DNA of 64,000 nt, taken from contig NZ_CP136336.1 in NCBI RefSeq assembly GCF_032681285.1, positions 1,413,001 through 1,477,000 on the forward strand, in the 5' to 3' direction. The notes under the pieces are model-generated. The model was given only the letters and a program-made list of their open reading frames with translations, searched no databases and was not told the origin of the DNA. The position numbers and the translations under genes are program-made. The stretch comes from Piscinibacter gummiphilus. GTDB taxonomy: Bacteria > Pseudomonadota > Gammaproteobacteria > Burkholderiales > Burkholderiaceae_C. Each line of letters starts with the position of its first letter. Within the stretch, counting starts at the first letter, position 1. This document shows, in pieces, positions 1-8,514 of this stretch.

Positions 1-2
1 AG

Positions 3-623
3 ACCGGGCGCGAGGCCTGCAGTCTCTTCGACAAGCCCTTCGTGTCATGGCGCGACGACATCGCGCTTTTTCTCGGGCCGCGGCAGTCGGGCTACTCGGC
101 GCTCGACGTCGACGACCTCACCGCGGTGGAGGTGCGCTCGCGCCGCGCGATGGAGCAGCACCTGAATCACTACCGCGCGCACGCGCCGGGTTTCAAGAAC
201 GCCTACGTGCTGCAAGGCGCGCCGCAGATCGGCGTTCGGCATGCGCGTCGGCTCAAGGGCGTGGGCAGCGTGCTGCGCGCGCGTTGGGCCGAGGGCACGC
301 CGTTGGCCGACGAGATCGGCCTGTCGCCCTCTGTGTCACCCAAGTTCCCGAGCATCTCGATCCCCTACGGCGCACTGGTGCCGCAATCGCTCGACGGGCT
401 GCTCGCGTGCGGCCGCCACGTGTCGTGCGACCCGGCTTCGCATGGCTTCATGCGCGAGATCCCGCAGTGCTGGGTGACCGGCCAGGCCGCGGGGGTGGCG
501 GCGGCGCTGGCGGTGCAGCAGGGTGTGCCGCCGAGGAACGTCAACGTGCCCGCCTTGCAGCGGGCGCTGTTGGCGCAGGGTGTGCTGCTGCGCCCGCTCA
601 GTGCGTCGCCAGCAGCGACTTGA
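3..623 (+). CDS. FAD-dependent oxidoreductase, C-terminal part (gene cut by window edge)
   Basis: The reading frame is open from the first bases of the window, so this is the last ~206 residues of a longer protein. The tail has the look of the FAD_oxidored (succinate dehydrogenase/fumarate reductase-like) family: an IPYGALVPQSLDGLLACGRH stretch followed by GFMREIPQCWVTGQAAG and a run of alanines. In this family that end closes the FAD site ('A-CG' and 'GQAAGVAAA' motifs). The substrate cannot be told. The stop codon lies 26 bases inside the 3' end of convergent panB, so the two genes overlap tail to tail. The family call rests on motif resemblance only; the N-terminal dinucleotide-binding motif is outside the window. 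Confidence 0.75.
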   Translation, partial: TGREACSLFDKPFVSWRDDIALFLGPRQSGYSALDVDDLTAVEVRSRRAMEQHLNHYRAHAPGFKNAYVLQGAPQIGVRHARRLKGVGSVLRARWAEGTPLADEIGLSPSVSPKFPSISIPYGALVPQSLDGLLACGRHVSCDPASHGFMREIPQCWVTGQAAGVAAALAVQQGVPPRNVNVPALQRALLAQGVLLRPLSASPAAT

Positions 624-1452
624 AGCTGTCTTTCGAGGCGGGCGTGAGGTCGGAGGTCTGCTCCGGCCCCGGGAACTGGCGCGCGCCCACGTCGGCCACG
701 TAGCGCTTGGCGGCCGCCGCAATGTCCTGTGCCACGTTGAGGTAGCGCCGCGTGTGCCGCGGCTGGAAGTCGGTGTAGAGACCGAACACGTCGTGGAAGA
801 CCTGGATCTCGCCATCGCAGCGCGGCCCCGAGCCGATGCCGATGGTGGGGATGGTGAGGCGCTTCGACACCTCTTCGGCCACGGTGGCCGGCACCAGCTC
901 CAGCACGACGGCGAAGGCGCCGGCCTCCTGCAGCGCGAGCGCATCGTCGAGCAATGACACGGCCGCCGTCGGCTCCTTGGCCTGCACGCGCGCGCCGCCG
1001 AGCGAGTGCACCGACTGCGGCGTGAAGCCGAGGTGCCCGCACACCGGGATGCCGCTCTTGACCATGCGCTTGACCAGCGGTGCGATCTCCGCGCCCCCTT
1101 CCACCTTCACCGCGCCCACGCGGCCTTCGGCCATCAGCCGGCCGGCGTTGCGCACGGCATCGTCGGCCGAGGCCTGGTAGCTCATGAAGGGCATGTCGCC
1201 GATCACGAGCGCGCGCTGCGTGCCGCGCACCACGAGCCTGGCGTGATAGATGATCTGGTCGAGCGTCACCGGCAGCGTGGTGTCTTCGCCTTGCACCACC
1301 ATGCCGAGCGTGTCACCCACGAGCAGCAGCGGCACGCCGGCGGCGTCGAGCATCTGAGCGCCGGTGTAGTCGTAGCAGGTGAGGGCGGCCACACGTTCGC
1401 CACGGGCCTTCATCGCGACGATGTCGCGGGTGCTGAGTCGGATCGTCTTCAT
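598..1452 (-). CDS. panB: 3-methyl-2-oxobutanoate hydroxymethyltransferase (ketopantoate hydroxymethyltransferase)
   Basis: First committed enzyme of pantothenate (coenzyme A) synthesis: it transfers a hydroxymethyl group from methylenetetrahydrofolate to 2-oxoisovalerate in the cytoplasm. The 284-residue protein has the usual PanB length and the expected blocks: LTCYDYTGAQMLDAAG near the start, LLVGDTLGMVVQG (metal-binding Asp), GDMPFMSYQ, VKVEGG, and GHLGFTPQSVHSLGG. The ATG at 1452 is chosen because the family begins with a short Met-Lys-x-Ile lead; an in-frame ATG 48 bases upstream would add an unlikely proline-rich leader. The usual partner panC is not adjacent. The gene is divergent from a LysR regulator and overlaps the convergent oxidoreductase gene by 26 bases. 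Confidence 0.95.
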   Translation of the reverse strand: MKTIRLSTRDIVAMKARGERVAALTCYDYTGAQMLDAAGVPLLLVGDTLGMVVQGEDTTLPVTLDQIIYHARLVVRGTQRALVIGDMPFMSYQASADDAVRNAGRLMAEGRVGAVKVEGGAEIAPLVKRMVKSGIPVCGHLGFTPQSVHSLGGARVQAKEPTAAVSLLDDALALQEAGAFAVVLELVPATVAEEVSKRLTIPTIGIGSGPRCDGEIQVFHDVFGLYTDFQPRHTRRYLNVAQDIAAAAKRYVADVGARQFPGPEQTSDLTPASKDSFKSLLATH

Positions 1453-1526
1453 GTCGAGTGCTTCACCCAGGGGAAGCGGGAGTGGAGACGGGGCGCACAT
1501 TGCCAGCCCCCAAGATGGCAGTCAAC

Positions 1527-1553
1527 GCTAAGATTTGCCGCAATCTTCTTAGC
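1527..1553. promoter_or_regulatory. Dyad-symmetric site between panB and the lysR-type gene (candidate operator)
   Basis: The sequence reads GCTAAGATT, a six-base centre TGCCGC, then AATCTT and CTTAGC. The inner arms AAGATT/AATCTT are perfect and outer arms GCTAAG/CTTAGC repeat the symmetry with a three-base offset. LysR-type regulators bind dyads of about this size, often in the divergent gap they autoregulate. It lies 19 bases before the regulator's ATG and about 75 bases upstream of panB. The assignment to this regulator is inference. Confidence 0.5.
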
Positions 1554-1571
1554 TATGACTAATGGCTCGCC

Positions 1572-2492
1572 ATGACCCTGGAAGACCTGCGCATCCTCGT
1601 CGCCGCCTGTGAAGCGGGCAGCTTGAGTTCACTGGCGCGCGACCTGAAGCGCACGCAGTCGGCCGTGAGCCAGCACATCGCGCGGCTCGAAGCCGAGCTG
1701 GGCGTGAAGCTCTTCGACCGCCATGCGCGCGGGGTGGCGCCCACGGCGGCGGGCCGCGTGCTGAAGGATTTCGCGCTCGAAGGGCTGGACGCCATCGAAG
1801 TGGGCCTGCAGCGCATCCGCGCGCTGCAGCACGGCGAGTCGGACACGCTCAGCATCACGACGGGCGGCACCACGGTGCGCCACTTCATGATGGATGCGAT
1901 CGTCAAGTTCCGCAAAAAGCACCCCGGCGTGAACCTGCGCTTCCTGCCCGCGGGCTCGACCCGGCGCTGCTTCGAAATCCTGCGCCTCGCGCAGGCCGAC
2001 CTCGGCTTCATCACCATCGGCGAGCCAGCGCGGGGCATCCGCGTGCGCACGGTGGCCCAGCAGCAGCTCTTCCTGCTGGCAGCGAAAGACGATGCGCTGG
2101 CATCGAAGCGGCGCCTGCGCGTGGCCGATCTCGCCGGCATCCGCTACCTGGGGCTTTCGGGCGGCACCACGCACCAGAGCGCCATCGAGCAGGCGGCGCA
2201 GGAGCGGGGGCTCGAGCTCAAGGCCGAGATCGTGTTCGACGATTTCGACACGGCCAAGGTCTTCGTCGAGCTGGGCCTCGGCCACGCCATCGTGCCGGCG
2301 GTGCATGCGCACAACTTCGCGAAGACGGGCACGGTGAAGGCCATTCCGATCGTGGACCTGCCAGCGGTGTCGATCGGCTGGGCCTTCCGGCACTGGCAGC
2401 ACCTCTCGCCGGCGGCACGCGATTTCGCGGCGCTGATGGACCAGGCGCTGGCGCGCATGGCGAAGTCGGTCGCGGGCTTCTCGTTGGCCTGA
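1572..2492 (+). CDS. LysR-family transcriptional regulator
   Basis: A 306-residue protein of standard LysR length. The N-terminal winged helix-turn-helix (residues ~1-60) reads MTLEDLRILVAACEAGSLSS, then RTQSAVSQHIARLEAELGVK and LFDRHARGVAPTAAG, all typical of the family. The rest (~90-295) is the periplasmic-binding-protein-like effector domain, with a hydrophobic PxVHAHNF-type segment near 245. The other ATGs just upstream are out of frame. It is transcribed divergently from panB across a 119-bp gap that carries a dyad, so it may control panB or itself, but the effector and target cannot be read from the sequence. Confidence 0.92.
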   Translation: MTLEDLRILVAACEAGSLSSLARDLKRTQSAVSQHIARLEAELGVKLFDRHARGVAPTAAGRVLKDFALEGLDAIEVGLQRIRALQHGESDTLSITTGGTTVRHFMMDAIVKFRKKHPGVNLRFLPAGSTRRCFEILRLAQADLGFITIGEPARGIRVRTVAQQQLFLLAAKDDALASKRRLRVADLAGIRYLGLSGGTTHQSAIEQAAQERGLELKAEIVFDDFDTAKVFVELGLGHAIVPAVHAHNFAKTGTVKAIPIVDLPAVSIGWAFRHWQHLSPAARDFAALMDQALARMAKSVAGFSLA

Positions 2493-2506
2493 CGACTCTG
2501 GCCTGA

Positions 2507-3736
2507 CTACGCCGGCAGCTTGAACCCGCTGCGCCGTGGCGGCAGCGGCACGGGCTGGCCTTGCTCGATCCAGCGTTCGAGCTGCTGGGCCACTTCGTCC
2601 GCACTCGGCATCTGGGCGATCTCGTGGGCCAGCCGCTCGGCGGTGTGGCGAAAGCGTGGCTCGCTCAGCAGCTGCTGCACCGCGTGGCGGATGGCGTAGA
2701 GGTTCTGCTCGGCCCCGAGCAGCACCAGGCCGGCGTTGCTGTGCTCCAGCGCGGCGGTGTTGACGAACTGGTCGGCCATCTGCGGCAGCGCGAGCTGCGG
2801 CAGGCCGTGGGCCGCGGCGGCGTACACCGTGCCGGCGCCGCCGTGCGAGATGACGAGCTGGCAATGCGGCAGCAGCTCCGCCTGCGGCACATGGCGCTGT
2901 GCATGCACCGTGGGTGGCAGGGGCTGCAGCTGCTCGGGTTCAACGTCGGGCCCGGTGGCCACCACCACCCGCAGTGCCATGCCCGAGAGCGCCGCCAGCA
3001 CCGTGCGCAGCAGCTCGGGGCGGTTGAGCATGGTGCCCAGGCTCAGGTAGACGAGCGGCAACTCGCGCTGCGCGGCGAGCGGGCCCGGCACCAGGCGCTG
3101 CAACTCGACAGGCGCCGTGGCCGCCGCGTCAACCGGCTGCAAGGAGTGCGCGGGCAACTCGGCTGGCAAGGGCTCGGGTTGCAGGCTGGGCGGGCAGATG
3201 TCGAGGTACAGGTGGCGGTACAGGCCGCCATCGGATGGTGGGGGCGCGCCGGTGAGCCGCACCCAGTGGCTCGCGATGTGGGCCACGGCCTCCTGCACGC
3301 GATGCGCCGGCAGCGGCATGCCGAAGCCCTGCGTGACGTGCGGCACGCCGGCCACCTGCGCCGCCAGCGGCACGGCCAGCGCGGCGTTCTCGCCAATCAC
3401 GAGATCGGGCTTGAAGGCGTGGATGGCGGCCTGCAGCGGGGCCAGCATCCGCGCGGCGATCACGGCGCCGTAGAGCTTGGGGAAGATACGCGCGGCAGCG
3501 TCGGTGCCGCGTGCAGCCGACAGCTCCGGCCAGCGGCCGAACAGGCGGAACCGCGCCGACTGCCAACCCGGCCCCACCTCGAAGCAGGGCACCGGCAGGT
3601 GCGACGGCACGAAGGCCTGGGTTTCGGCAGCCCCCGCCCAGGCCACGCCGTGGCCGCGTGCATGCACGGCCTGCAGCAGCGGGAGCAGGGCCCGCACATG
3701 GCCTTCGCCGGGGGTGGCGCAGAAGAGAACGCGCAT
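2507..3736 (-). CDS. Glycosyltransferase, UDP-glucuronosyl/MGT (GT1) family
   Basis: A 409-residue GT-B fold glycosyltransferase of the kind that decorates natural products or lipids using a nucleotide-sugar donor. It opens with MRVLFCATPGEGHVRALLPL, the classic acceptor-domain start with a GH-type catalytic region. The C-terminal donor-binding block HGGAGTVYAAAAHGLPQLAL, followed by PQMADQFVNTAAL, matches the GT1 signature (HGG..T..A...G.P....P...DQ..N). No membrane segment or signal peptide is evident. It stands alone, convergent with the LysR gene (14-bp gap) and facing the SDR gene's 3' end across 93 bp. No biosynthetic partners are nearby, so the acceptor is unknown. Confidence 0.88.
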   Translation of the reverse strand: MRVLFCATPGEGHVRALLPLLQAVHARGHGVAWAGAAETQAFVPSHLPVPCFEVGPGWQSARFRLFGRWPELSAARGTDAAARIFPKLYGAVIAARMLAPLQAAIHAFKPDLVIGENAALAVPLAAQVAGVPHVTQGFGMPLPAHRVQEAVAHIASHWVRLTGAPPPSDGGLYRHLYLDICPPSLQPEPLPAELPAHSLQPVDAAATAPVELQRLVPGPLAAQRELPLVYLSLGTMLNRPELLRTVLAALSGMALRVVVATGPDVEPEQLQPLPPTVHAQRHVPQAELLPHCQLVISHGGAGTVYAAAAHGLPQLALPQMADQFVNTAALEHSNAGLVLLGAEQNLYAIRHAVQQLLSEPRFRHTAERLAHEIAQMPSADEVAQQLERWIEQGQPVPLPPRRSGFKLPA

Positions 3737-3829
3737 GCGCTGACTCTAGGCGCCAGCATGTCGGGAGGGAATAGTCAGTTCTGAGCACGCCCGTGCAAGC
3801 GCGTGCCGGTTCTCACGGCGCAGGCGTTT

Positions 3830-4579
3830 TCAGCCGCGGCCGACGTAGGGCATCTTGGTCGCCATGATCGTCATGAACTGCACGTTGGCTTCCAGCGGCA
3901 GCGAGGCCATGTGCACCACCGCGTCGGCCACGAGCTGCACGTCCATGCGGGGCTCGACCATCATCTGCCCGTTGGGCTGCAGGATGCCGCGCGCCATGCG
4001 CTCGGTCATCTCGGTGGCGGCGTTGCCGATGTCTATCTGGCCGCAGGCGATGTCATACACACGGCCGTCGAGCGAGGTCGACTTGGTGAGGCCGGTGATC
4101 GCGTGCTTGGTGGCGGTGTAGGGCGCGGTGAAGGGGCGCGGCGCGTGCGCCGAGATCGAGCCGTTGTTGATGATGCGGCCGCCGCGCGGGTCTTGCGCCT
4201 TCATGATCCTGAAGGCCTCTTGGGTGCACAGAAAGGCGCCGGTCAGGTTCACGTCGACGGTGTTCTTCCACTGCTCGTAGCTCAGGTCTTCGAGCGGCAT
4301 GGGCGGGGTGCCGCTGCCGGCGTTGTTGAAGAGCACGTCGAGCCGGCCGAAGCGCGCGAAGGCTGCGGCGAAGAGCGCTTTCACCGAGGCCGGGTCGGCC
4401 ACGTTGGTGGGCACGGCGAGTGCGTTGGCGCCGAGGTCGCCTGAGTCGGCGATGGCCTTCTCCAGCAGCTCGGCGCGCCGGCCGGCCAGCACCACGCCGT
4501 AGCCGGCGCGCAGCAGGGCGAGCGCCGAGGCCTTGCCGATGCCGGTGCCGGCACCCGTGACGAGGGCGATCTTCTTCAT
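3830..4579 (-). CDS. Short-chain dehydrogenase/reductase (SDR) family oxidoreductase
   Basis: A 249-residue classical SDR: the NAD(P)-binding TGAGTGIG motif at residues ~9-16, the NNAG motif near 89, a serine in NGSISAHAP near 140, and the catalytic YTATK (Tyr-x-x-x-Lys) near 155. The AGRR after strand two suggests an NADP preference, which is inference. The in-frame reading frame runs far upstream, but the ATG at 4579 begins the canonical first beta strand ([11 protein letters not shown]). That ATG also overlaps the stop of the preceding membrane-protein gene in an ATGA junction, the normal sign of translational coupling. The substrate is unknown. Confidence 0.93.
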   Translation of the reverse strand: MKKIALVTGAGTGIGKASALALLRAGYGVVLAGRRAELLEKAIADSGDLGANALAVPTNVADPASVKALFAAAFARFGRLDVLFNNAGSGTPPMPLEDLSYEQWKNTVDVNLTGAFLCTQEAFRIMKAQDPRGGRIINNGSISAHAPRPFTAPYTATKHAITGLTKSTSLDGRVYDIACGQIDIGNAATEMTERMARGILQPNGQMMVEPRMDVQLVADAVVHMASLPLEANVQFMTIMATKMPYVGRG

Positions 4580-5370
4580 GCAGTGGGCTCCTCTGCGGTG
4601 GGCGCGCCGAAGCAGTCGGCGTAGGTGAAGTACAGCGAGGCGTAGAACACGGCCATCATCACGAAGGCAATCGGCACGAGCAGGGCCATCGCCGTCTGCT
4701 GGCTGGCCACACCCAGCAGGCCGACGAGCAGCGAGGCGGCCAATGCCACCAGCACCACGGCGGCTGCGTTGGTGAGGCTGTAGACGATGAAGGCGCCCTT
4801 GTTGCGCCACACCGCGACCACGCTCGAGAAGAGCGACTGGCCGGCCGAGTGCCCGCCCCAGTGCACCAGCGCCGGGGCAAACCAGAAGGGCACGCTCAGC
4901 AGCACGGTGGCCGCGGCCATCCACAGGAGGCCGCTTTGCAGGCGCGGGTCGAGCGTGGGTGGGGGCGCGTTCGATCCGGGCGGCGGTGGTGTGGGCAGGG
5001 CCACATCGTTGCCGACGATGAGCGCGAAGCCGCCGATCACCACCACCATCACCAGCGCATAGATGGCGCCCAGCTGCCACAGCGTGCGCCGGCGGCGCGG
5101 GTCGCCGCGCAGCGGTTGCACGAAGACCTGCAGGTTGGGCGGCCCGCCTTGCAGCACCTGCTGCGTAGTGAGCATGAAGCCGAGGGTGACCAGCGGCAGC
5201 GCGGCCCACATGACGATGGTGCCGATCAGCGGAATGATCTGCACCACCACGGCCAGCAGCATCCACATGCCGATGAGGCTCAGGTAGAGCATCGGGCGCG
5301 AGGCGAAGGCACGCAGGCCGAGCAGGACCCACTGGGCGCCGCGGCGGGCGGGAACGGTGTGGAGTTTCAT
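4576..5370 (-). CDS. BPSS1780-family integral membrane protein
   Basis: A 264-residue membrane protein with about six hydrophobic segments (residues ~20-40, 45-70, 110-135, 165-185, 205-230, 235-255). Its sequence resembles the uncharacterised BPSS1780 family common in Burkholderiales, including the [20 protein letters not shown] opening. The ATG at 5370 is preferred over one 102 bases upstream, which would sit inside thrB and add a non-hydrophobic leader. It begins 10 bases after the thrB stop and ends in an ATGA overlap with the SDR gene, so thrB, this gene and the SDR gene probably form one transcript. Function is not known. Confidence 0.85.
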   Translation of the reverse strand: MKLHTVPARRGAQWVLLGLRAFASRPMLYLSLIGMWMLLAVVVQIIPLIGTIVMWAALPLVTLGFMLTTQQVLQGGPPNLQVFVQPLRGDPRRRRTLWQLGAIYALVMVVVIGGFALIVGNDVALPTPPPPGSNAPPPTLDPRLQSGLLWMAAATVLLSVPFWFAPALVHWGGHSAGQSLFSSVVAVWRNKGAFIVYSLTNAAAVVLVALAASLLVGLLGVASQQTAMALLVPIAFVMMAVFYASLYFTYADCFGAPTAEEPTA

Positions 5371-5380
5371 GCGCGACCCA

Positions 5381-6340
5381 TCAGGCGATGGCCGGGTGCC
5401 AGGGCTCGGCAACGCGGTGGCTGAGCACACGCTCGAAATGCGTGGGGTCGTGCGGCTTGAGCATGGAAGCATCGCGCGGCAGGTGGAAGTCCCACAGCCG
5501 CGAGACCCAGAAGCGCAGCGCGGCGGCGCGCAGCAGTGCGGGCATCAGGCGGCGCTCGCTCGAGTTGAGCGGGCGCACCGCGTCGTAGGCGCCGACGAAG
5601 GCCAGGGCGCGCTCTTCGACGAGACGACCGCTTTCGAGATCGGTGCACCAGTCGTTGAGGCACACCGCCACGTCGAAGAGGAAGGTGTCGACCCCGGCGA
5701 AGTAGAAGTCGAAGAAGCCGGTGAGCTGGTGGCCGACGAACATCACGTTGTCGCGGAAGAGGTCGGCGTGGATCGGGCCCTTGGGCAGCGCTTCGTAGGC
5801 GGCGGAGGCGGCCACCTGCTGCTGGTAGGCGAGCTCGCTTTCGATCAGCGTGCGCTGCTCGGGCGTGAGGTGCGGCAGCACCACAGGGATGGTTTCGGCC
5901 CACCAGGCGAGGCCACGCAGGTTGGGCTGGTGGCGCGGGTAGTCGGCGCCGGCCAGGTGCATGCGGGCGAGCATCGCACCCACGCTTTCGCAGTGGCTGA
6001 TGTCGGGGGCGAGCTGGTGGCTGCCTTCCAGGCGGTTGACCACCGCGGCCGGCTTGCCGCACAGCGTGTGCAGGATCTCGCCGGTCTCGTCGGCCTGCGG
6101 GTCGGGCACCGGCACGCCGTGCTGCGCGAGGTGCTTCATCAGGTGCAGGTAGAAGGGCAGCTGCTCGTGGCTCAGGCGTTCGAAGAGCGTGAGCACATAG
6201 CGGCCCTTTGTCGTGTCGGCGAAGTAGTTGGTGTTCTCGATGCCCGAGGCGATGCCCTTGAGGGCGGTCAGCTCGCCGATGCCCAGGTGGCCGATCAGCG
6301 CGGCGGCATCGTGGTGCGGGACTTCTGTGAAGACGGCCAT
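5381..6340 (-). CDS. thrB: Homoserine kinase (APH-fold type)
   Basis: Phosphorylates homoserine with ATP, the penultimate step of threonine synthesis, in the cytoplasm. The 319-residue length and sequence are those of the proteobacterial aminoglycoside-phosphotransferase-like ThrB rather than the GHMP-kinase type of E. coli. It shows [20 protein letters not shown] near the N-terminus (ATP loop), the catalytic-loop motif [12 protein letters not shown] near 195 (HxDxxxxN) and [20 protein letters not shown] near 215 (Asp for metal binding). The start ATG follows a short 72-bp gap from the next minus-strand gene. It is likely the promoter-proximal gene of a three-gene operon with the BPSS1780 protein and the SDR. 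Confidence 0.93.
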   Translation of the reverse strand: MAVFTEVPHHDAAALIGHLGIGELTALKGIASGIENTNYFADTTKGRYVLTLFERLSHEQLPFYLHLMKHLAQHGVPVPDPQADETGEILHTLCGKPAAVVNRLEGSHQLAPDISHCESVGAMLARMHLAGADYPRHQPNLRGLAWWAETIPVVLPHLTPEQRTLIESELAYQQQVAASAAYEALPKGPIHADLFRDNVMFVGHQLTGFFDFYFAGVDTFLFDVAVCLNDWCTDLESGRLVEERALAFVGAYDAVRPLNSSERRLMPALLRAAALRFWVSRLWDFHLPRDASMLKPHDPTHFERVLSHRVAEPWHPAIA

Positions 6341-6412
6341 CTCGTGGTCAAACCAGGGTGCGGGAGGTCATGGCCGCGGATTGTAGGCAGCGGGGTCGTG
6401 CACCCCGCGGCC

Positions 6413-7105
6413 TCAGGGGATGGTTGCGCTCGCGGCGGAGGCTGCCTGCGGCAGGGCCGTGCGCAGGGCGTCGATGCGCTCCTGTTTCTGGGCGTCGGTC
6501 AGCGTGGCGTCCTGCTGCACGGTCATGATCTCGAGGAGGGCGCGGGCCTCGCGCGCACCCGGGCCGAACAAGGCTTGCTCTGTGACCGGGCTGAAGTGGC
6601 GCCGCTGGATCGCATCGACCTGCGCGAAGAGCTGGTGCAACTCGTCGGCGTTGCTCGGCGGCGGCGCCGCGGCGAGCAGGCCCGACACGTCGGCCCGGTA
6701 GCCGATGTAGCCGTGCACGAGCGTGAGCGCGCGTTCAGCGTCTTCGTGCGGCAAGGAAAGGCGCACGGCCTTTTCGACGCGGGCCAGGTCGGCGGCGGTG
6801 GGCACCTCCGGCAGGGAGTTGACGAGGGCATCGAGCGCCACGCGTGTTTCTTCATCGAGCTGAAGCCCACCGGCGTAGCCGATGTGAAAAAGCTGCACCG
6901 CCTGGGCCAGCGGGTCGCCGGTCGGGCCTGTGCCTGGCGCGGGCCGCGTGTCGGTTCGCGCCGCGTCGTGGTTCGAGGCGGGAGCCGAGGTCGCGGTGGG
7001 CTCGGCCTCGGGCGCCTCGAAGTAGACGTAGGCGAGACCCACCGCCAACGCAGCCAGGACTGTGATCACGCCCGCACGAAAGGTGAGAAGAGAAGACCAG
7101 GACAT
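6413..7105 (-). CDS. Membrane-anchored protein, possibly a short lipase-chaperone (LifO)-like protein
   Basis: A 230-residue protein with one N-terminal membrane anchor (residues ~10-30), a Thr/Pro/Ala-rich linker to ~65, then a helical region. Parts resemble bacterial lipase foldases: 'LDALVNSLPE' followed by an AL-x-Y-hydrophobic helix, and near the end RRHFSPVTEQALFGPGAREA followed by LTDAQKQERIDALRTALP. Known LifO proteins are ~340 residues, so this one would lack the last third. It is divergent from a secreted alpha/beta hydrolase gene, which would suit a folding partner. Both the family call and the partnership are inference; it could be an unrelated helical protein. Confidence 0.5.
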   Translation of the reverse strand: MSWSSLLTFRAGVITVLAALAVGLAYVYFEAPEAEPTATSAPASNHDAARTDTRPAPGTGPTGDPLAQAVQLFHIGYAGGLQLDEETRVALDALVNSLPEVPTAADLARVEKAVRLSLPHEDAERALTLVHGYIGYRADVSGLLAAAPPPSNADELHQLFAQVDAIQRRHFSPVTEQALFGPGAREARALLEIMTVQQDATLTDAQKQERIDALRTALPQAASAASATIP

Positions 7106-7579
7106 GGCGCCAGCCTAACGCAAGCTTTGCGTTTGCACACCTGCTGCGCGGCGTGGCGAGTGGTCTCATCGCCTCGCATCCGAAGGGTCTTCTGACGTGC
7201 AGCAACAACGCTGGGCAACAACCCAACTGTCGTGTCGCCATTGCATGAAGCGCCTCTCGAACGCCTGGGTCCGCGTGGGTGTGCAAGGCCTCACGGAGAC
7301 GTTGGCCGAAGTGGCAATGCAAGTTCTGGCGGATCACCGAAACGCGCTTCTCGCTTCGAAGGCGCGCTGACCGAACTTGCAACGCCCGTCATCCGTTGCG
7401 GAATCGGCCGCCCCCAGGCGGCGCGTCTCACGTGCCTGAATGAAGAGGGGGAAACACGGTGGAGTGCCATGTGCGCCTGCGGGAGATTTCCGCACCTCGA
7501 TCGGCAAGCGTCACACGGTGGCCGATCGGGGAAACGTGGTGATCACAACCACCTGTCCAACCACAACGGAGACACTCAC
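7106..7579. other. Divergent intergenic region (474 bp) with one inverted repeat
   Basis: No convincing gene is visible here. The one structure I can point to is a perfect 8-bp inverted repeat, CGATCGGC at 7498-7505 and GCCGATCG at 7521-7528, about 50 bases before the hydrolase start. It could be an operator or an mRNA hairpin. A GGAG ribosome-binding site sits at 7568-7571. The region must carry the promoters of both divergent genes. Confidence 0.5.
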
Positions 7580-8443
7580 ATGCACAACCGATTCATCCGA
7601 CGTGCCGCCCTGTTCGCAGGCGCACTCTTGTTCGCGGGCGCTGCGTGCGCCGGCAACTTCACGGCCACCTACACGGCGGGCAGCACCACCTACAACATCC
7701 AGGGCACCGAGCCGGCATCGGGCCGGCACCCGGTCTTCATCTACACCGTGGGCACGGTCGAAGCGTGGAACAACGCGCAAGCCACGGCCGCGGTGGCCGA
7801 GATGGCAGCCAAGGGCTTCGTGGCGGCCACGGTTCAGTACAACAGCGGTGTCTTCGGCACGTGTTCCCAGATCCTCGCCAAGGCGCGCGCCATCTACCAG
7901 GGGAGCACGGCGAGCAGCGCCGTGGCGAAGCTGTGTTCGCGCGCCACGGCCGACTGCAGCAAGGGCATCGTGGTGGCCGGCTTCAGCCAGGGTTCGGTGA
8001 TCGCCATCAACGCGAAGAACTTCGACTCGCGCGTGCGTGCGGCGTTCGGCATGGGCGCCCACAGCCAGTACTCCATCTACGACACCGACTCGTGCATGAA
8101 GAACGGCACCCACGCGCTGCCATCGAGCAACCTGCGCATCGTCAATGGCGACGTCGACATCTTCCCCGGCGGCAACCCCGTGGCCGTGCGGCTCTCCTCG
8201 CAAGCTGTCACGGGCAAGAGCTGCGGTCTGACGGCCTATTCATGCCTCAGCAGCAACGGCAGCGGCTGGATCATGGTGCGCGGCAGCCAGGTGAACGACG
8301 GCTCGGCCGACCACTGCTATCAACGCAGGTCGGGCGGTTGCCTGGGCAGCCAGAACAACCTCGACACCGGCTGGCGCAGCGGCAGCGACGCTTGGGGCTT
8401 GAAAGCCAATCTGAACTGGCTCGCAGGTTTCGCCACGCCGTGA
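7580..8443 (+). CDS. Secreted cutinase/alpha-beta hydrolase-like protein
   Basis: A 287-residue exported hydrolase. Residues 1-22 form a Sec signal peptide (RRAALFAGALLFAGAACA, then GNF). The nucleophile elbow GFSQGS lies near residue 136, with candidate acid GDVDIFPGG near 195 and histidine SADHCY near 250, giving a plausible Ser-Asp-His triad. The mature part has eight cysteines, enough for four disulfides, as expected for an extracellular enzyme. The order Ser elbow, late Asp, late His and the small size recall the cutinase fold; an esterase acting on polyester or lipid is likely but the substrate is unknown. The ATG at 7580 has a GGAG site and begins the signal peptide; the frame's longer upstream extension does not. 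Confidence 0.75.
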   Translation: MHNRFIRRAALFAGALLFAGAACAGNFTATYTAGSTTYNIQGTEPASGRHPVFIYTVGTVEAWNNAQATAAVAEMAAKGFVAATVQYNSGVFGTCSQILAKARAIYQGSTASSAVAKLCSRATADCSKGIVVAGFSQGSVIAINAKNFDSRVRAAFGMGAHSQYSIYDTDSCMKNGTHALPSSNLRIVNGDVDIFPGGNPVAVRLSSQAVTGKSCGLTAYSCLSSNGSGWIMVRGSQVNDGSADHCYQRRSGGCLGSQNNLDTGWRSGSDAWGLKANLNWLAGFATP

Positions 8444-8457
8444 TGGCGTGATGCGGG

Positions 8458-8487
8458 CCGCGGCGCCACCTGATCGGTGGGCCGCGG
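8458..8487. terminator. GC-rich stem-loop between convergent genes
   Basis: CCGCGGCGCCACC and GGTGGGCCGCGG pair with a single bulge around a five-base loop, between the hydrolase stop and the convergent araC-type gene stop. There is no T-run on either strand, so a bidirectional transcription barrier or mRNA-stabilising hairpin is likelier than a classic terminator. Confidence 0.5.
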
Positions 8488-8514
8488 CGCTTGCCCGACA
8501 GGCACTCGCAACGA

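Noticed and set aside
3830..5332. A single 500-residue protein fusing the BPSS1780 region to the SDR
   Set aside because: The upstream half is an out-of-frame shadow of the membrane-protein gene. The SDR has its own ATG in an ATGA overlap and a complete N-terminal cofactor motif.
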